Assembly (NCBI GenBank): GCA_965220695.1
Contig: OZ244838.1
Coordinates: forward strand, 2,418,001 to 2,482,000
Source: UBA9620 sp965220695
GTDB lineage: Bacteria; Acidobacteriota; Vicinamibacteria; Vicinamibacterales; UBA8438
Direction of reading: 5' to 3'
Length of the DNA stretch: 64,000 nt
Part shown: in pieces, positions 1 through 8,896 of the stretch
Numbering within the stretch: position 1 is the stretch's first letter
Layout of the letters: every line of letters starts with the position of its first letter
Position numbers and translations under genes: made by a program
The notes under the pieces: model-generated
Database searches by the model: none
What the model was told of the DNA's origin: nothing
Seen by the model: the letters and a program-made list of their open reading frames with translations, nothing else

Positions 1-1392
1 GGCGTTGAACACCACGTTTCGATTACTGCCCAGGAAATCGGAAGTGGCCAGGCGTACGTCCACTCCCACCGTGTTGCTCGAGAACTCGGAGGCGGGATCG
101 CCGTTCGTGAGAATGGCGCCCAGGTACGACTGCTCCAGGAAGTTCTGCTTGATGCGGCCGACGAACAAGTTGTCGGTGTCCGCGTTCGACACGTCGCGGG
201 TGCGCACGTCGAGCATGCCGATTTCAGTTCGGCCAACTTTCCCGGTCAGCTTGGCGCCGTAGTCGATCGGCACCTCTTGCCCCTCAAGCAAGCCTATCTT
301 CCGGCTGAAGAACGGAAACACTTCAGCTCCGGTACCGGGAATGCCGCCCGGAGGATCGATCCCGGTCGTGGCGAAGTTGAAGACGCCGGCGTCCTGCAGG
401 AAGAACGACCGTTTCTCCGGAAAGAATATGGAGAAACGCGTGAGATTGATCTGCCGCGCATCCGCTTCCGTTTCACCGAAGTCGGTGTTTGCGGTGACGG
501 ACAGTTTGAGACTCGGAGTGATGTTGTAGAACAGGTCCAGTCCCGGCTTTCCGACGACCGTGTCGCCGCCGGTGTCCCGACGCGGCCAGCGCCGCGCCAA
601 GAATGGGCGAACATCGAGGCCGACGCCTTGCGCCAGGCCTTCTAGATTCGTGATTTCGCCCGCTTCGGAGATCTGGAAGAACTGCGTTTGAAAACGTGCC
701 CCCGTCCAGCGGTTCTCCTCCAGTTTTCGTTGAATGGTACGAGTGATGTTGAAGCCCCAAACCGTATCACCCGACGGGAAGCTCAGGGTCTTGAATGGGA
801 TAGCGAATTCCGCGCTCCACCCTTCGTCCGTTCGGGCGGTTCGCACGATCCAGATGCCGTCCCAGTCGTCATTCGTCTCACCGTTCGCAAACACCAGACC
901 GTCGACCATGGCGCCGGCCGGATTGGTCGCAAAGTGGAAGGCGTTGCTCTGGTCGCGGAACGTGTCGAGCACGATGCCCAGCCGGTCATCCGCGTTCAAG
1001 CTCGCGTCCCGAGCCATCTGCGACGCCAGCACGCGGTGGGGCTCTGCGTCGTAGCACATGACGCCGATATAGAGGTTGTCCCTGTCGTAAAGCAGCGTGA
1101 CCTCAGTCCTCTCTGTGGGCACTGCGCCGGCCACCGGGATTCTCTGGACCAGATCGCCAATTTTCGGTGCCTGTCGCCACGGCGCCTCGTCCAGCGACCC
1201 ATCGATGACAATCGCTGAGGTGACCGCCGTTACGACGGCTGATCTGTCCGGGTCTGTCGGGCTCGTCTGTTGGGAAGCGGCGACGCACAGAGCCGGCGCG
1301 ACGATGCAGTGCCAGGCGCAGATCACCGCCAGCGAACCGATCCGGAGCGACGAATACCGCGGAACCGAGAGGCTGTCCAAGAGTTTCTTCAT
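1..1392 (-). CDS. DUF5916 / carbohydrate-binding family 9-like outer-membrane protein, 5' part
   Basis: One uninterrupted minus-strand frame of 464 codons starts at ATG 1392 and runs off the left edge, so the gene is partial at its 3' end. The first ~40 residues contain a signal-peptide-like hydrophobic stretch. Residues ~50-230 read as a CBM9-like beta-sandwich with typical phrases: IDGSLDEAPW, YDRDNLYIGV, DRLGIVLDTF, FHFATNPAGA, WSAEFAIPFKTL and FNITR. From ~230 onward (PFLARRW, GKPGLDLFYNITPSLKLSVT, FPEKRSFFLQDAGVF, FFSRKIGL, GAKLTGK) it matches the DUF5916 beta-barrel seen in Acidobacteriota and Bacteroidota secreted proteins of about 700-900 residues. Function is not established; an outer-membrane location is inferred. 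No break was seen in the visible part. Confidence 0.85.
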   Translation of the reverse strand, partial: MKKLLDSLSVPRYSSLRIGSLAVICAWHCIVAPALCVAASQQTSPTDPDRSAVVTAVTSAIVIDGSLDEAPWRQAPKIGDLVQRIPVAGAVPTERTEVTLLYDRDNLYIGVMCYDAEPHRVLASQMARDASLNADDRLGIVLDTFRDQSNAFHFATNPAGAMVDGLVFANGETNDDWDGIWIVRTARTDEGWSAEFAIPFKTLSFPSGDTVWGFNITRTIQRKLEENRWTGARFQTQFFQISEAGEITNLEGLAQGVGLDVRPFLARRWPRRDTGGDTVVGKPGLDLFYNITPSLKLSVTANTDFGETEADARQINLTRFSIFFPEKRSFFLQDAGVFNFATTGIDPPGGIPGTGAEVFPFFSRKIGLLEGQEVPIDYGAKLTGKVGRTEIGMLDVRTRDVSNADTDNLFVGRIKQNFLEQSYLGAILTNGDPASEFSSNTVGVDVRLATSDFLGSNRNVVFNA

Positions 1393-1767
1393 TGGCAGTC
1401 CAGGCATGGCAGCGATAGTCGCCGCCGGTTGTGCTGCCGGCGATGATGACTGTCGTGTTCCGTCCCTCTCCGTGTGGCTCTTGACACCCCGCTCGGGCCA
1501 GGGCCGTCTCCGGCCATGCCTGGGGTCTGCTACTCGGCGCTCCGGCGCTGACCGAGGCGGGACATTCGCCCGCTGGCGAGGAACAGCGTGACCCGGACGG
1601 TTTCCCGTCCGGGTCGTCACGACGCACCACCGTCGATTCTATCGCTCAGGCAGACTGAATCGACTGGCTCTACCGCGGGCTGCTAAGGAGCTTGCGCCGC
1701 AGAAGGCCGGCGCCCCCGGTTTCTGCCACGCAAGCTCCTGGCGTCGCACATCTGCCACCATACGCCC
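1393..1767. other. Intergenic region with a strong hairpin
   Basis: No gene is seen between the divergent DUF5916 and arfB starts. It holds a perfect 11-bp inverted repeat, GACCCGGACGG at 1590-1600 and CCGTCCGGGTC at 1605-1615, with a TTTC loop. No T-run follows on either strand, so it is not a classic terminator. Promoters for the two flanking genes should lie here, but I could not pick convincing boxes. Confidence 0.6.
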
Positions 1768-2193
1768 ATGGCCACGGTCGACATCGGCGGCCTCGCGATC
1801 CCCGAAGCAGCGCTGACCTTCAAGTTCGTCCGCGCCTCCGGCCCGGGCGGTCAGAACGTGAACAAGGTCGCGACGGCCGCGCAGTGCCGCCTCGACCTCG
1901 ACGCGGCCGGCATCGAAGGCCCGCTACGCCTTCGCCTGGAGGGCGTGGCCGGCAAGCGCCTCACCGTCGCCGGCGAGATCGTCGTGTCCGCCGACACCCA
2001 CCGCACCCAGGCCCGCAACCGAGCCGAGGCGCTCTCGCGGCTCGCGGCGATGATCGAAGAAGCCCGCACCGAGCCGCGACCGCGCCGGCCCACCCGGCCC
2101 TCAGCCCGCGCCAAGGCGAAGAGACTCGCGGACAAACGGCGTCGCGGCGAGACGAAGCAACGCCGCGGCGGGGTCGATGCCGGTGAGGAGTAG
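1768..2193 (+). CDS. arfB: Alternative ribosome-rescue factor ArfB (YaeJ-type peptidyl-tRNA hydrolase)
   Basis: The 141-residue protein carries the catalytic GGQ motif at residues 27-29 within GPGGQNVNK, the class I release-factor domain-3 signature. It lacks the codon-recognition domains of RF1/RF2. The C-terminal ~45 residues are very rich in Arg, Lys and Ala, as in ArfB, where this tail occupies the empty mRNA channel of a stalled ribosome. Length fits the family (~140). The family releases peptides from non-stop ribosomes in the cytoplasm. It stands alone, with the next gene on the opposite strand. The start at ATG 1768 gives the expected MATVDIGG-type beginning. Confidence 0.93.
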   Translation: MATVDIGGLAIPEAALTFKFVRASGPGGQNVNKVATAAQCRLDLDAAGIEGPLRLRLEGVAGKRLTVAGEIVVSADTHRTQARNRAEALSRLAAMIEEARTEPRPRRPTRPSARAKAKRLADKRRRGETKQRRGGVDAGEE

Positions 2194-2371
2194 AAAGACT
2201 GGGTGCCGGCCTCCGCGGCCCGCAGTGATGGAGTGACGATTGCTGCACAGAGCTGCGTCGATGCCACGGCGTATCTCTGGGTGCGCCGGCCTTCCGGCCC
2301 GCATCCGGGCCGAGCCGCGAAGCGGCGAGGCTTTGGTTCCGTTTCGCCCCTGCGCCGCGGCTCAAGGCGGC

Positions 2372-3163
2372 CTAGCCGCCGTCACCGGTGACGCCCACCG
2401 CCCCAGCATCGGTGGCTGTCGCCATCTCCTTCCTCTTGCGGCGGAAACGGGACACGGCGGTGGTGACGATCCCGATCGTCAACACGACCAAGGGCATGAG
2501 GATGTACCGGGTGGCCATCACGGACTCAGGCTCTTCCTCGATGTGTTCCAGGCCGCTTCTGGCGAAGGGCAGGAAGCAGAGGATCAGTGCGATAATCGTG
2601 AACCAGGGGTCAATAAAAGTGGTCTCGAGATACGATTCCAATTCGCGCGGCTTCTCCGGGCCGTTCCCCTCGACGTTTTCCTTGGTGTCCGAACGGTGGA
2701 ACAGACCGAGCCCAATGGCGACCGTTGTGGCCCCCAGGGAAACCAGGAACCAGGCGGCCCGATCCGTTGCGGGCGGTTCGGCGATCAGATCGAGGGCGAA
2801 CTGGCAGCCGAGGACGGATATGCAGAAGAGGACGGAAACCTGGTACCACGGGTCGGTGAACAGCCTGGGCTGGTCCCGGAAGGGGTCGTAAACGGGAGTG
2901 GGCTCCGACGGGGTCGGTGCCTTTCTGGATTCCCGCCACAGGGACATCAACGTTGCCAGCAGTGCCGTGGACAGGGCGGCCGCATAGAGCATCGCGACAG
3001 TCGAAGTGCGGAGCGCCTCGATGCCGAGCAGGCCGGTGTCCTGGCCGACAAAGAAGAGCCCGGAGATCAGCAGGAGCCGCGCCAAGGGCTTCGACTCGTC
3101 GTACTTCTTCTCTTCCGCGACCGTCGCGTCGCCTGCGCCTGGTGAGGGTGTGCTGTTCGTCAT
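2372..3163 (-). CDS. Polytopic membrane protein of unknown function
   Basis: The protein has 263 residues and five or six hydrophobic segments, roughly residues 30-50, 58-82, 105-128, 142-163, 190-207 and 221-243. A charged loop rich in Glu and Pro lies at about residues 84-103, and a basic FRRKRKEM segment follows the last membrane span. I do not recognise the family. The start codon overlaps the stop of the upstream small ORF in an ATGA arrangement (3160-3163), so translation is probably coupled. The last span plus basic tail (MPLVVLTIG..RFRRKRKEM) resembles the end of that small ORF (LLLMAFAVV..RLRRRRKEM), which suggests a duplicated or paralogous membrane module. Confidence 0.7.
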   Translation of the reverse strand: MTNSTPSPGAGDATVAEEKKYDESKPLARLLLISGLFFVGQDTGLLGIEALRTSTVAMLYAAALSTALLATLMSLWRESRKAPTPSEPTPVYDPFRDQPRLFTDPWYQVSVLFCISVLGCQFALDLIAEPPATDRAAWFLVSLGATTVAIGLGLFHRSDTKENVEGNGPEKPRELESYLETTFIDPWFTIIALILCFLPFARSGLEHIEEEPESVMATRYILMPLVVLTIGIVTTAVSRFRRKRKEMATATDAGAVGVTGDGG

Positions 3164-3336
3164 GCCTCAGCGTCCGAATAGAACGGTTCACCGGCAACTC
3201 CCGTGAACCGATGACCCGCGGCCTCCGACATCTCCTTCCGCCGTCGTCGCAGACGACCGATCGAGGGCATGACCACGGCGAAGGCCATGAGCAGCAGCGG
3301 CGACAGGAAGATCCAGGTTGCCATGCTCAGCGCCAT
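3160..3336 (-). CDS. Small membrane ORF, probably the 3' remnant of a larger gene
   Basis: A 58-codon frame from ATG 3336 ends in a TGA that overlaps the ATG of the next membrane gene. It encodes one or two hydrophobic stretches followed by IGRLRRRRKEM. The frame stays open upstream into the GPP34 fragment but offers no good start, so the true 5' end may have been lost at the junction near 3400. The similarity of its tail to that of the 263-residue neighbour suggests both derive from related membrane proteins. No function can be given. Confidence 0.4.
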   Translation of the reverse strand: MALSMATWIFLSPLLLMAFAVVMPSIGRLRRRRKEMSEAAGHRFTGVAGEPFYSDAEA

Positions 3337-3401
3337 CGCGGCAAGTGCGATCGCATGGGACAGCGCGAGCGGCGAGGTGCGCAGACTCTCCGGCGAGACT
3401 C

Positions 3402-3551
3402 GTCGAGGCGGATTCGCTCTTGGAGTAGAAGCTCGGCTGCTATGGCGCCGGCGATGCCGAAGCGGCTGTTGCAGGCGATGATCGTGCCCTTCTCGTCGTG
3501 GAGGGCGAGGAGCATCAGCTCTTCGTGGAGGAGCAGGGGGTCCGGGTGCAT
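3402..3551 (-). pseudogene. GPP34 (GolPH3/Vps74-like) family protein, N-terminal fragment
   Basis: From ATG 3551 the frame reads LLLHEELMLLALHDEKGT, then FGIAGAIAAELLLQERIRLD. This is the typical first ~45 residues of bacterial GPP34-family proteins, which normally have ~200 residues and bind phosphoinositide-like lipid headgroups. After about residue 50 the frame turns into unrelated Arg/Ser-rich sequence and stops at 3327. At the same point a membrane-protein frame begins. This looks like a deletion that joined the start of a GPP34 gene to the end of a membrane-protein gene. Confidence 0.6.
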
Positions 3552-3560
3552 TGGTTGAGT

Positions 3561-4963
3561 CTAGAACGCTTCGCTCCAGGGGCGGCTCAGCCTCAGCGCG
3601 GAGTTGATCAGGCCGACCATGGAGTAGGTCTGGGGGAAGTTGCCCCAGAGTTCGCCGGTCTCGGGGTCGAGGTTTTCGGAGAGGAGGCCCACCGGGTTGC
3701 GGCGCTCGAGCATCTGTTCGAAGAGGTCGCGGGCCTCTTCATGGCGGCCGAGGGCATTGATCGCGTCGATGTACCAGAAGCTGCAGACGGCGAAGGAGGT
3801 GGCGGGGGCGCCCAACTTGTCCTCCTGGTAGCGGAAGAAGTTGCTGCCGTCGCGGAGGGGCTCCAGCGACTCGACGGTGACGGCGAGGATCGCGCTGCCG
3901 TAGTTGTCGTTCTGGAGTTGACGCCAGGCGGCGTTGCCCACCCGCACCGGCCCCATGCCGCGGTATCCGGGAAGGTTGTCGACGGTGCGCTCGGTGAGGT
4001 CCCGCTCGAACTTGATCCCGTAGACGGGCTGCAGCACCCCGCCCTTGGCGGCGGCCGCCAGGTTGGTGATGTAGCCGAGGTAGCCCTCCATGGTGCGTGT
4101 CGCGCCCAGGCGGTTCAGCGCCTGGACGACGAAGTGGGAGTCGCGGAGCCAGCAGAAGCGGTAGTCCCAGTTGCGGCCGCTGTCCGGCGCCTCGGGGATC
4201 GATGTGGTCATCGCGGCCGGCACCGCGCCGGTTTCTTCGAAGCTGCACAGTTGGAGCGTGATCGCGGCCCGGATCACGGCCTCCTGCCACTCGAGCGGCA
4301 CCGCCAGGTGGCGGACGAACTCGCGCCAGTAGCTCTCCGTTCGGCTCCGGATCTCGCGCGCCACGGAGTCGACGGGCTCGGTCAGGCTCTCGTCCGGCCC
4401 GAGCAGCAGGGTGAGGGGCTGTTCGACGACGAAGGTGATTTCGTCCGTGATGAAGGAAACCGGGGCGTCCGTGGTCAACCGCAGGCGAGTCGCGGGCCGA
4501 CGTAGCGGATGTGGTTGCTGCCCCGGGTCAGTTCGGGGCGACGCGCGCCGTAGTCGAAGCGCGGCCGCAGACGGATGCGGATGCGCGGTTCGCCGCGTAA
4601 CCGTTCGATCGTACGGACGATCATCGTGGGGCGGAACGAGCGTCCGAACTGCTCGAACCGGGGCGCGAAGTCGGTTATCCGGACCTCGGCGCCGCTGCCG
4701 TCCCGAAGCGTCGTGACGAGGATGGCCGTGTTCTCGACGTAGTGCTGCTCGCTGTCCTGAAACCCTTCGAGCGCGAGATCGAAGAAGCCGTCGGCCTCGG
4801 GGTCGGCTTCGTCGGCTGCGCCCAGGAGCGAGTGGAACACCGGATCGCCGTCGAAGTGGGGCAGGCAGGCCCAGCAGATGCGCCCGCGCGGATCGATCAG
4901 GGCACCGAAGCTGCAGTTGCCGATCACGCCTCCGTCGAGCGGCCGGACTTCGTCAGGCGTCAT
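3561..4963 (-). pseudogene. GH15 family glucan/trehalose hydrolase, with internal deletion and frameshift
   Basis: The N-terminal part starts at ATG 4963 (MTPDEVRPLDGGVIGNCSFG) and reads to SNHIRYVGPRLACG-stop near 4476. The rest continues in another frame as TTDAPVSFITDEITF through NWDYRFCWLRD to the expected end (GLLSENLDPETGELWGNFPQ). Restoring one base near 4487-4490 would give PRLALRLTTDAP, so this is a one-base deletion. A second defect lies near 3875-3880. The text passes directly from NDNYGSAILAVT to VESLEPLRDGSNFFRY, skipping ~110-140 residues that in GH15 trehalase-like enzymes include the general-acid segment (usually IWE or LWE). The sum is ~468 residues against ~600 usual. It is probably inactive. 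Confidence 0.8.
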
Positions 4964-4968
4964 GTCCG

Positions 4969-5990
4969 CGGCCGGGGCAGTTCGGGCGCGACACGTGGCT
5001 GAACGACTCGGCCGTCTACACCGGCAACACCGGCGTCTGGGCGCAGATCTCGGTGGACGAAGAGCTCGAGACGGTCTATCTGCCGGTAGAAGCGGCGACG
5101 GGAGACTATTTCGGCGCGAATCGTCCCGGCGCCAACCTGTTTGCCGAGAGCCTGGTGGCGGTCGACCTTTACACCGGCGAGCGCAAGTGGCACTTCCAGC
5201 TCGTGCACCACGGCATCTGGGACCACGACATCCCGTGTGCACCGATCCTGCTTGACATCAACGTCGACGGCCGGACGATCAAGGCGGTGGCGCAGCCGAC
5301 CAAGCAAGCGTTCCTGTACGTCTTCGACCGTGAGACCGGCGAGCCGATCTGGCCGATCGAGGAGCGTCCGGTGCCCGCCGGCGACGTGCCGGGCGAGTGG
5401 TACTCGCCGACGCAGCCGTTCCCGACCCGGCCGCGCGCCTACGACCGCCAGGGCGTCACCGTCGACAACCTGATCGACTTCACCCCGGGGTTGCGGGCCG
5501 AGGCGCTGGAGGTCGTTGCGCGCTACAAGATGAGGCCCATGTTCACCCCGCCGGTGATCAGCCGGCTCGAAGGACCGCTCGGCACGCTGATGGCGGCGGC
5601 CATGGGCGGCGGCACGAACTGGCCCGGCGGCTCGTACGACCCGACCACCCACATGCTCTACGTGTCGTCGAACAGCTCGCTCGGCCGCATCGGGATCGTG
5701 CCGCCGGATCCGGGCCAGTCGGACATGGAATACATCCAGGGCGACGCGATCACCGGCCCGCGACGCACCGGCGGCGCCGGCTCCCAGGCAGGCGGCGGCC
5801 AGCGCGTCGTCAGCCCGGCCGCGAACTCCGCCGCGCCGGCGCGTCCCGCCGCGCGGCGCAGGGACCTGGACCTGACCGTGCAAGGGCTGCCGCTGCTCAA
5901 GCCGCCCTACGGCACCCTCAGCGCGATCGACATGGACCGCGGAGAGATTCTCTGGCAGATCCCGCACGGCCGGACGCCGGACCGCATGCG
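4969..5990 (+). pseudogene. PQQ-dependent dehydrogenase (membrane glucose dehydrogenase-like), internal fragment
   Basis: The frame enters abruptly at RPGQFGRDTWLNDS, next to and overlapping the start of the opposite-strand GH15 gene. It continues through highly typical propeller sequence: YTGNTGVWAQISVDEELETV, LVHHGIWDHDIPCAP, AVAQPTKQAFLYVFDRETGE, EWYSPTQPFPT, GTNWPGGSYDP, LPLLKPPYG and WQIPHGRTPD. Both the first ~200 residues with the signal peptide and the terminal propeller blades are missing. It has no start region and cannot be a functional gene. Near 5990 it passes into a different gene family (next entry). Confidence 0.85.
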
Positions 5991-6281
5991 GAGCGCGCAG
6001 GGTTGAACACGGAGATCATTGCAGCGATTGCGGATGGGCGCCGTCCCGGAGAGATGTCCGAGGAGGAAGAGATCCTTTACGACTTCTGATTGGAGCTGCA
6101 CCGCAGCAAGAGTGTGAGCCACGCCACCTACGACCGGACACTGGCGGCGTTCGGCCAGGAACGGATCATCGAGGCGGTGGCCCTCCAGGGGTATTACGCC
6201 CTCCTGGCGATGGTCATGAACACCGCGCGGACGCCGCTCCCGGAGGGGACAGTCCCCCCGCTGCCGAAGTTTCCGCGCTAG
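5991..6281 (+). pseudogene. Carboxymuconolactone decarboxylase (AhpD-like) family, C-terminal remnant
   Basis: Reading from ERAGLNTEIIAAIADGRRP to EEEILYDF and, after an in-frame TGA at 6087-6089, LELHRSKSVSHATYDRTLAA to GYYALLAMVMNTARTPLP, this is the C-terminal ~95 residues of a CMD-family protein. The family normally has ~180-200 residues. The 5' half is replaced by the PQQ-dehydrogenase fragment, which ends in a different frame. The nonsense codon confirms loss of function. No promoter or start was seen. It is one of several remnants in this stretch. Confidence 0.8.
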
Positions 6282-6430
6282 CTGTGATCTTTCAATAGGT
6301 TGTCCACTCGGACCCGACCGAGGAAACTGATGGTGTCAGACCGCCCACCCACACCCCCTGCGCTCGGCTCGCATCCAGGACGGCCTGTACGGCATGGTCG
6401 AACGCCTCCGCGGCGGCGTGGTGAAGACGG

Positions 6431-7399
6431 TCACCTCGGTGAAATCAAGTACGGTAGCACCTGATTCGTGATGACACCCGGTCGTCGGAGATGCCCATGA
6501 GGAGGGGCCTCGGCCTTCTGCCATGCGACCTCCAGGAGCGTGTCAAACCAATCGTCGATCGCGGCCGACCCTTGCATGACGGGATGCGGATCCCCAACGG
6601 CCCGATCAGACCCCTCGACTATCAGCTTGAACAGGTTGCCGGGCGTGTTATTCGGGTGGTTCCCGAGCACGACGTCCCAGGGACCCAGCTCCTTCAGGCG
6701 CTCGCGGCCCTCGATCCAGTCGTCGGTCCAGTCTGAATCCATGGTGAGACCGGTACCGCCGGGTGTCAATACACGATAGCGTTGGTCGCCGTCGTGGGCG
6801 ATGTATTCGAATGAGCTCGTTCCCGGGGTGTGGCCCGGCGTGGTGTACAACGTGAACTGCGCGTCGCCCAAGGTGATGACCTCCCCATCCTGGATCTCGT
6901 GGTCTCGGGGCGGCGCCACCTGCGTCGTCCAGTCGTACTCAACCTCATCGGCACGGGCCACCGCCTGCTCGAGAAAATCCCAGTCCGCTGGCGACAGGCA
7001 GATCGTCGCGCCCGTCGCGGCCTTGATCTGGGCCGCCCCGCCGTAGTGGATTTCGTGCGCTTCCGTGACGAACACGTACTTGATGTCCAGCGGGTCGAAT
7101 CCGAGCTGTCGGACATTGTCGAGCGTACGATTGACCATGATGCCATTCGTCGCATCGATCAGCACGAGACCGTCGGACGTTGTGATCAAGTACGAGCTGA
7201 CGGCCTCGTTCCCGACAAAGTAGACATTGTCGAAAATCTGGAACGGAATCTGGACCTTCCAGTCGCCCCCCGGGATGTACCCCCTGGGCAAACTCCACCC
7301 GATACCGTCTCGTCCTCGCGCGCGCTCATCCTGCGCCTGAATCTCAACCACCGACGTCGCGATCAAAGCGACGACCAACGTCATGCACAGCCTTCTCAT
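6431..7399 (-). CDS. Secreted metallo-beta-lactamase-fold hydrolase with altered metal motif
   Basis: The 322-residue protein begins with a signal peptide (residues 1-22) after a good ribosome-binding site (CAGGAGA upstream of ATG 7399). It resembles subclass-B3-like MBL hydrolases of Acidobacteriota: FDNVYFVGNEAVSSYLI, GLVLIDATNG, TTPGHTPGTSSF (His190) and LGNHPNN (His248). The hallmark HxHxDH reads EAHEIH at 113-118, so the first His is Glu and the Asp is Ile. Two key metal ligands are therefore missing. The protein may have one metal, a changed function or none. The last ~20 residues look atypical, and a coding-like but unrecognised minus-strand frame lies downstream at 6294-6430, so the 3' end may also be rearranged. 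Confidence 0.75.
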   Translation of the reverse strand: MRRLCMTLVVALIATSVVEIQAQDERARGRDGIGWSLPRGYIPGGDWKVQIPFQIFDNVYFVGNEAVSSYLITTSDGLVLIDATNGIMVNRTLDNVRQLGFDPLDIKYVFVTEAHEIHYGGAAQIKAATGATICLSPADWDFLEQAVARADEVEYDWTTQVAPPRDHEIQDGEVITLGDAQFTLYTTPGHTPGTSSFEYIAHDGDQRYRVLTPGGTGLTMDSDWTDDWIEGRERLKELGPWDVVLGNHPNNTPGNLFKLIVEGSDRAVGDPHPVMQGSAAIDDWFDTLLEVAWQKAEAPPHGHLRRPGVITNQVLPYLISPR

Positions 7400-7606
7400 C
7401 GCAGACTCTCCTGTCTCAACGACTCGTTCCCGACCCGATTACCGCAATCAACTTCCTGTGTCAAGAACGAGGGCCGCAGATGATTCGGCAGATCCGCCAA
7501 CGCCTCAAGATGTTCGATGGCACCGGCTTGATCCGACCGTCGGTCCTGCTTATGGTGATATCCCCTGGGTAACGGGCCCGCAGGGTATCGAAAGGAACCG
7601 CGATGT

Positions 7607-7855
7607 CTACCTCCCGACGACGTTTCCTGAAGAGCGCGGTGGCGGTTGGCGGCGCATGTACCAGCAGGCCACGACGACAGCCAGGACGAACCCGCCGTAG
7701 AACACGCCGGCCGAACGGACCAGTATCCAGAGGTTCGCGGGATCGCCGGTGAAAAAGTCGATGTCGACGACAAACAGCAGCAGCTTGGCGCCCACAATTG
7801 CGCCCAGCAGGATCGCGAAGCCGAGAGACGATAGTCCGTATTGGTGTGCTCTCGG
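7607..7855 (-). pseudogene. lgt: Prolipoprotein diacylglyceryl transferase (Lgt), fragment
   Basis: The minus-strand frame reads QYGLSSLGFAILLGAIVGAK, then LLLFVVDIDFFTGDP, then VRSAGVFYGGFVLAVVVACW. It corresponds to the Lgt region around the conserved GGxxYGG-type segment and its flanking membrane helices. It lacks the N-terminal ~50 residues and everything after YMRRQ (Lgt usually ~260-300 residues). No start region is present, and the 3' side degenerates into PPPRSSGNVVGR-stop. A functional lgt must lie elsewhere in the genome. Flanking sequence (7400-7606 and 7856-8070) shows no gene. Confidence 0.65.
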
Positions 7856-8070
7856 TCATCCCAACCCCGCTGTTCTTCGACCCGGCCCGCCCCTGGACCC
7901 CGTCACGCTCACGCCGCCCGTCGGACCCCTCACCGGCGCGCGACGCCGAGTCCCATCGCCAGGTTTCGACCCCACCGGCGAACCTTTCGTCCCGGCCTGC
8001 GTTTGTCCGATAGGCAGGCTGCCAGAGAGCCGGCGCGACTCTGCCGGCCAATGCGAGGGTGGAACCACTG

Positions 8071-8896
8071 ATGTCGTGGCTATTGCGTGCCTGGCGCACG
8101 GTGACGTCGTGGACCCGTCGTCCACCGGACGGAGACCTGGACAGAGAGCTGCGGCTCGACCTCCGCCTGGCCGCCCGGTTGCTGGCGAAGCACTGGCGCT
8201 TCTCGGCGCTCGCGGTGCTGGTGCTGTCGCTCGCGACCGGCGCCAACACGGCGCTGTTCAGCGTGGCGAACGCGGTGCTGCTCAAGCCGCTCCCGGTCCA
8301 TCGACCCGGACAGCTCGTCTGGATCTACGGCAACGACCGGTCGAACATCCCGTACGACGTCTATCGCGACTACCGGGACGAGATGACCACGGTGACGGGC
8401 CTGGCCGGGTTCGAGCTGATGGCGGCGAGCGTCAGGTTCGGCGAGGGCGCGCGCGTGCTGTCGGGAGCCGCCGTGACCGGCAACTACTTCGAGGTGCTCG
8501 GCATCCAGCCCTGGCTGGGCCGGCTGATGGCCTCGTCCGACGTGACCGAGACCGACGCGCGCGAGGTGGTGGTGCTGGGGCACGACCTGTGGCAGGGCCG
8601 GTTCGACGCCGACCCGGGCGTCGTCGGTCGCAGCGTTCAGCTCAACGGCCGGGGTGACGCGCCTGGTGGTCGGTCACAGCCTGCGCTGGGTGACGACCGG
8701 ACTGGTCATCGGTACCGTGGCATCGTTGGCCTTGAGCCGGCTCGTGAGCAGCTTTCTGTACGACGTGAGTCCGACCGAGCCGACCACGTTCGCCGGCGCC
8801 GTGCTGCTACTCGCCCTTGTGGGGGCGCTTGCCAGTCTCGGTCCGGCGCGCCGCGCCTGCCGGACCGACCCGATGACGGCGCTCTGGGCCGAGTAG
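8071..8896 (+). pseudogene. ADOP-type FtsX/MacB ABC-transporter permease with its middle deleted
   Basis: From ATG 8071 the N-terminal ~193 residues are typical of acidobacterial duplicated permeases: LLAKHWRFSALAVLVLSLAT, GANTALFSVANAVLLKPLP, SGAAVTGNYFEVLGIQPWLG and VVGRSVQLNG. At about 8651 the sequence jumps, in another frame, to the last ~80 residues of the same family: VVGHSLRWVTTGLVIGTVAS, ALSRLVSSFLYDVSPTEPTT and the end RTDPMTALWAE. About 500-600 codons are missing. ADOP proteins usually have 800-900 residues. The two ends come from one gene type, so a simple internal deletion with frame loss explains it. Confidence 0.85.

Noticed and set aside
7461..8285. Minus-strand open frame of 274 codons
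   Set aside because: Its sequence is low-complexity and overlaps both the Lgt fragment (other frame) and the ADOP permease start on the plus strand.
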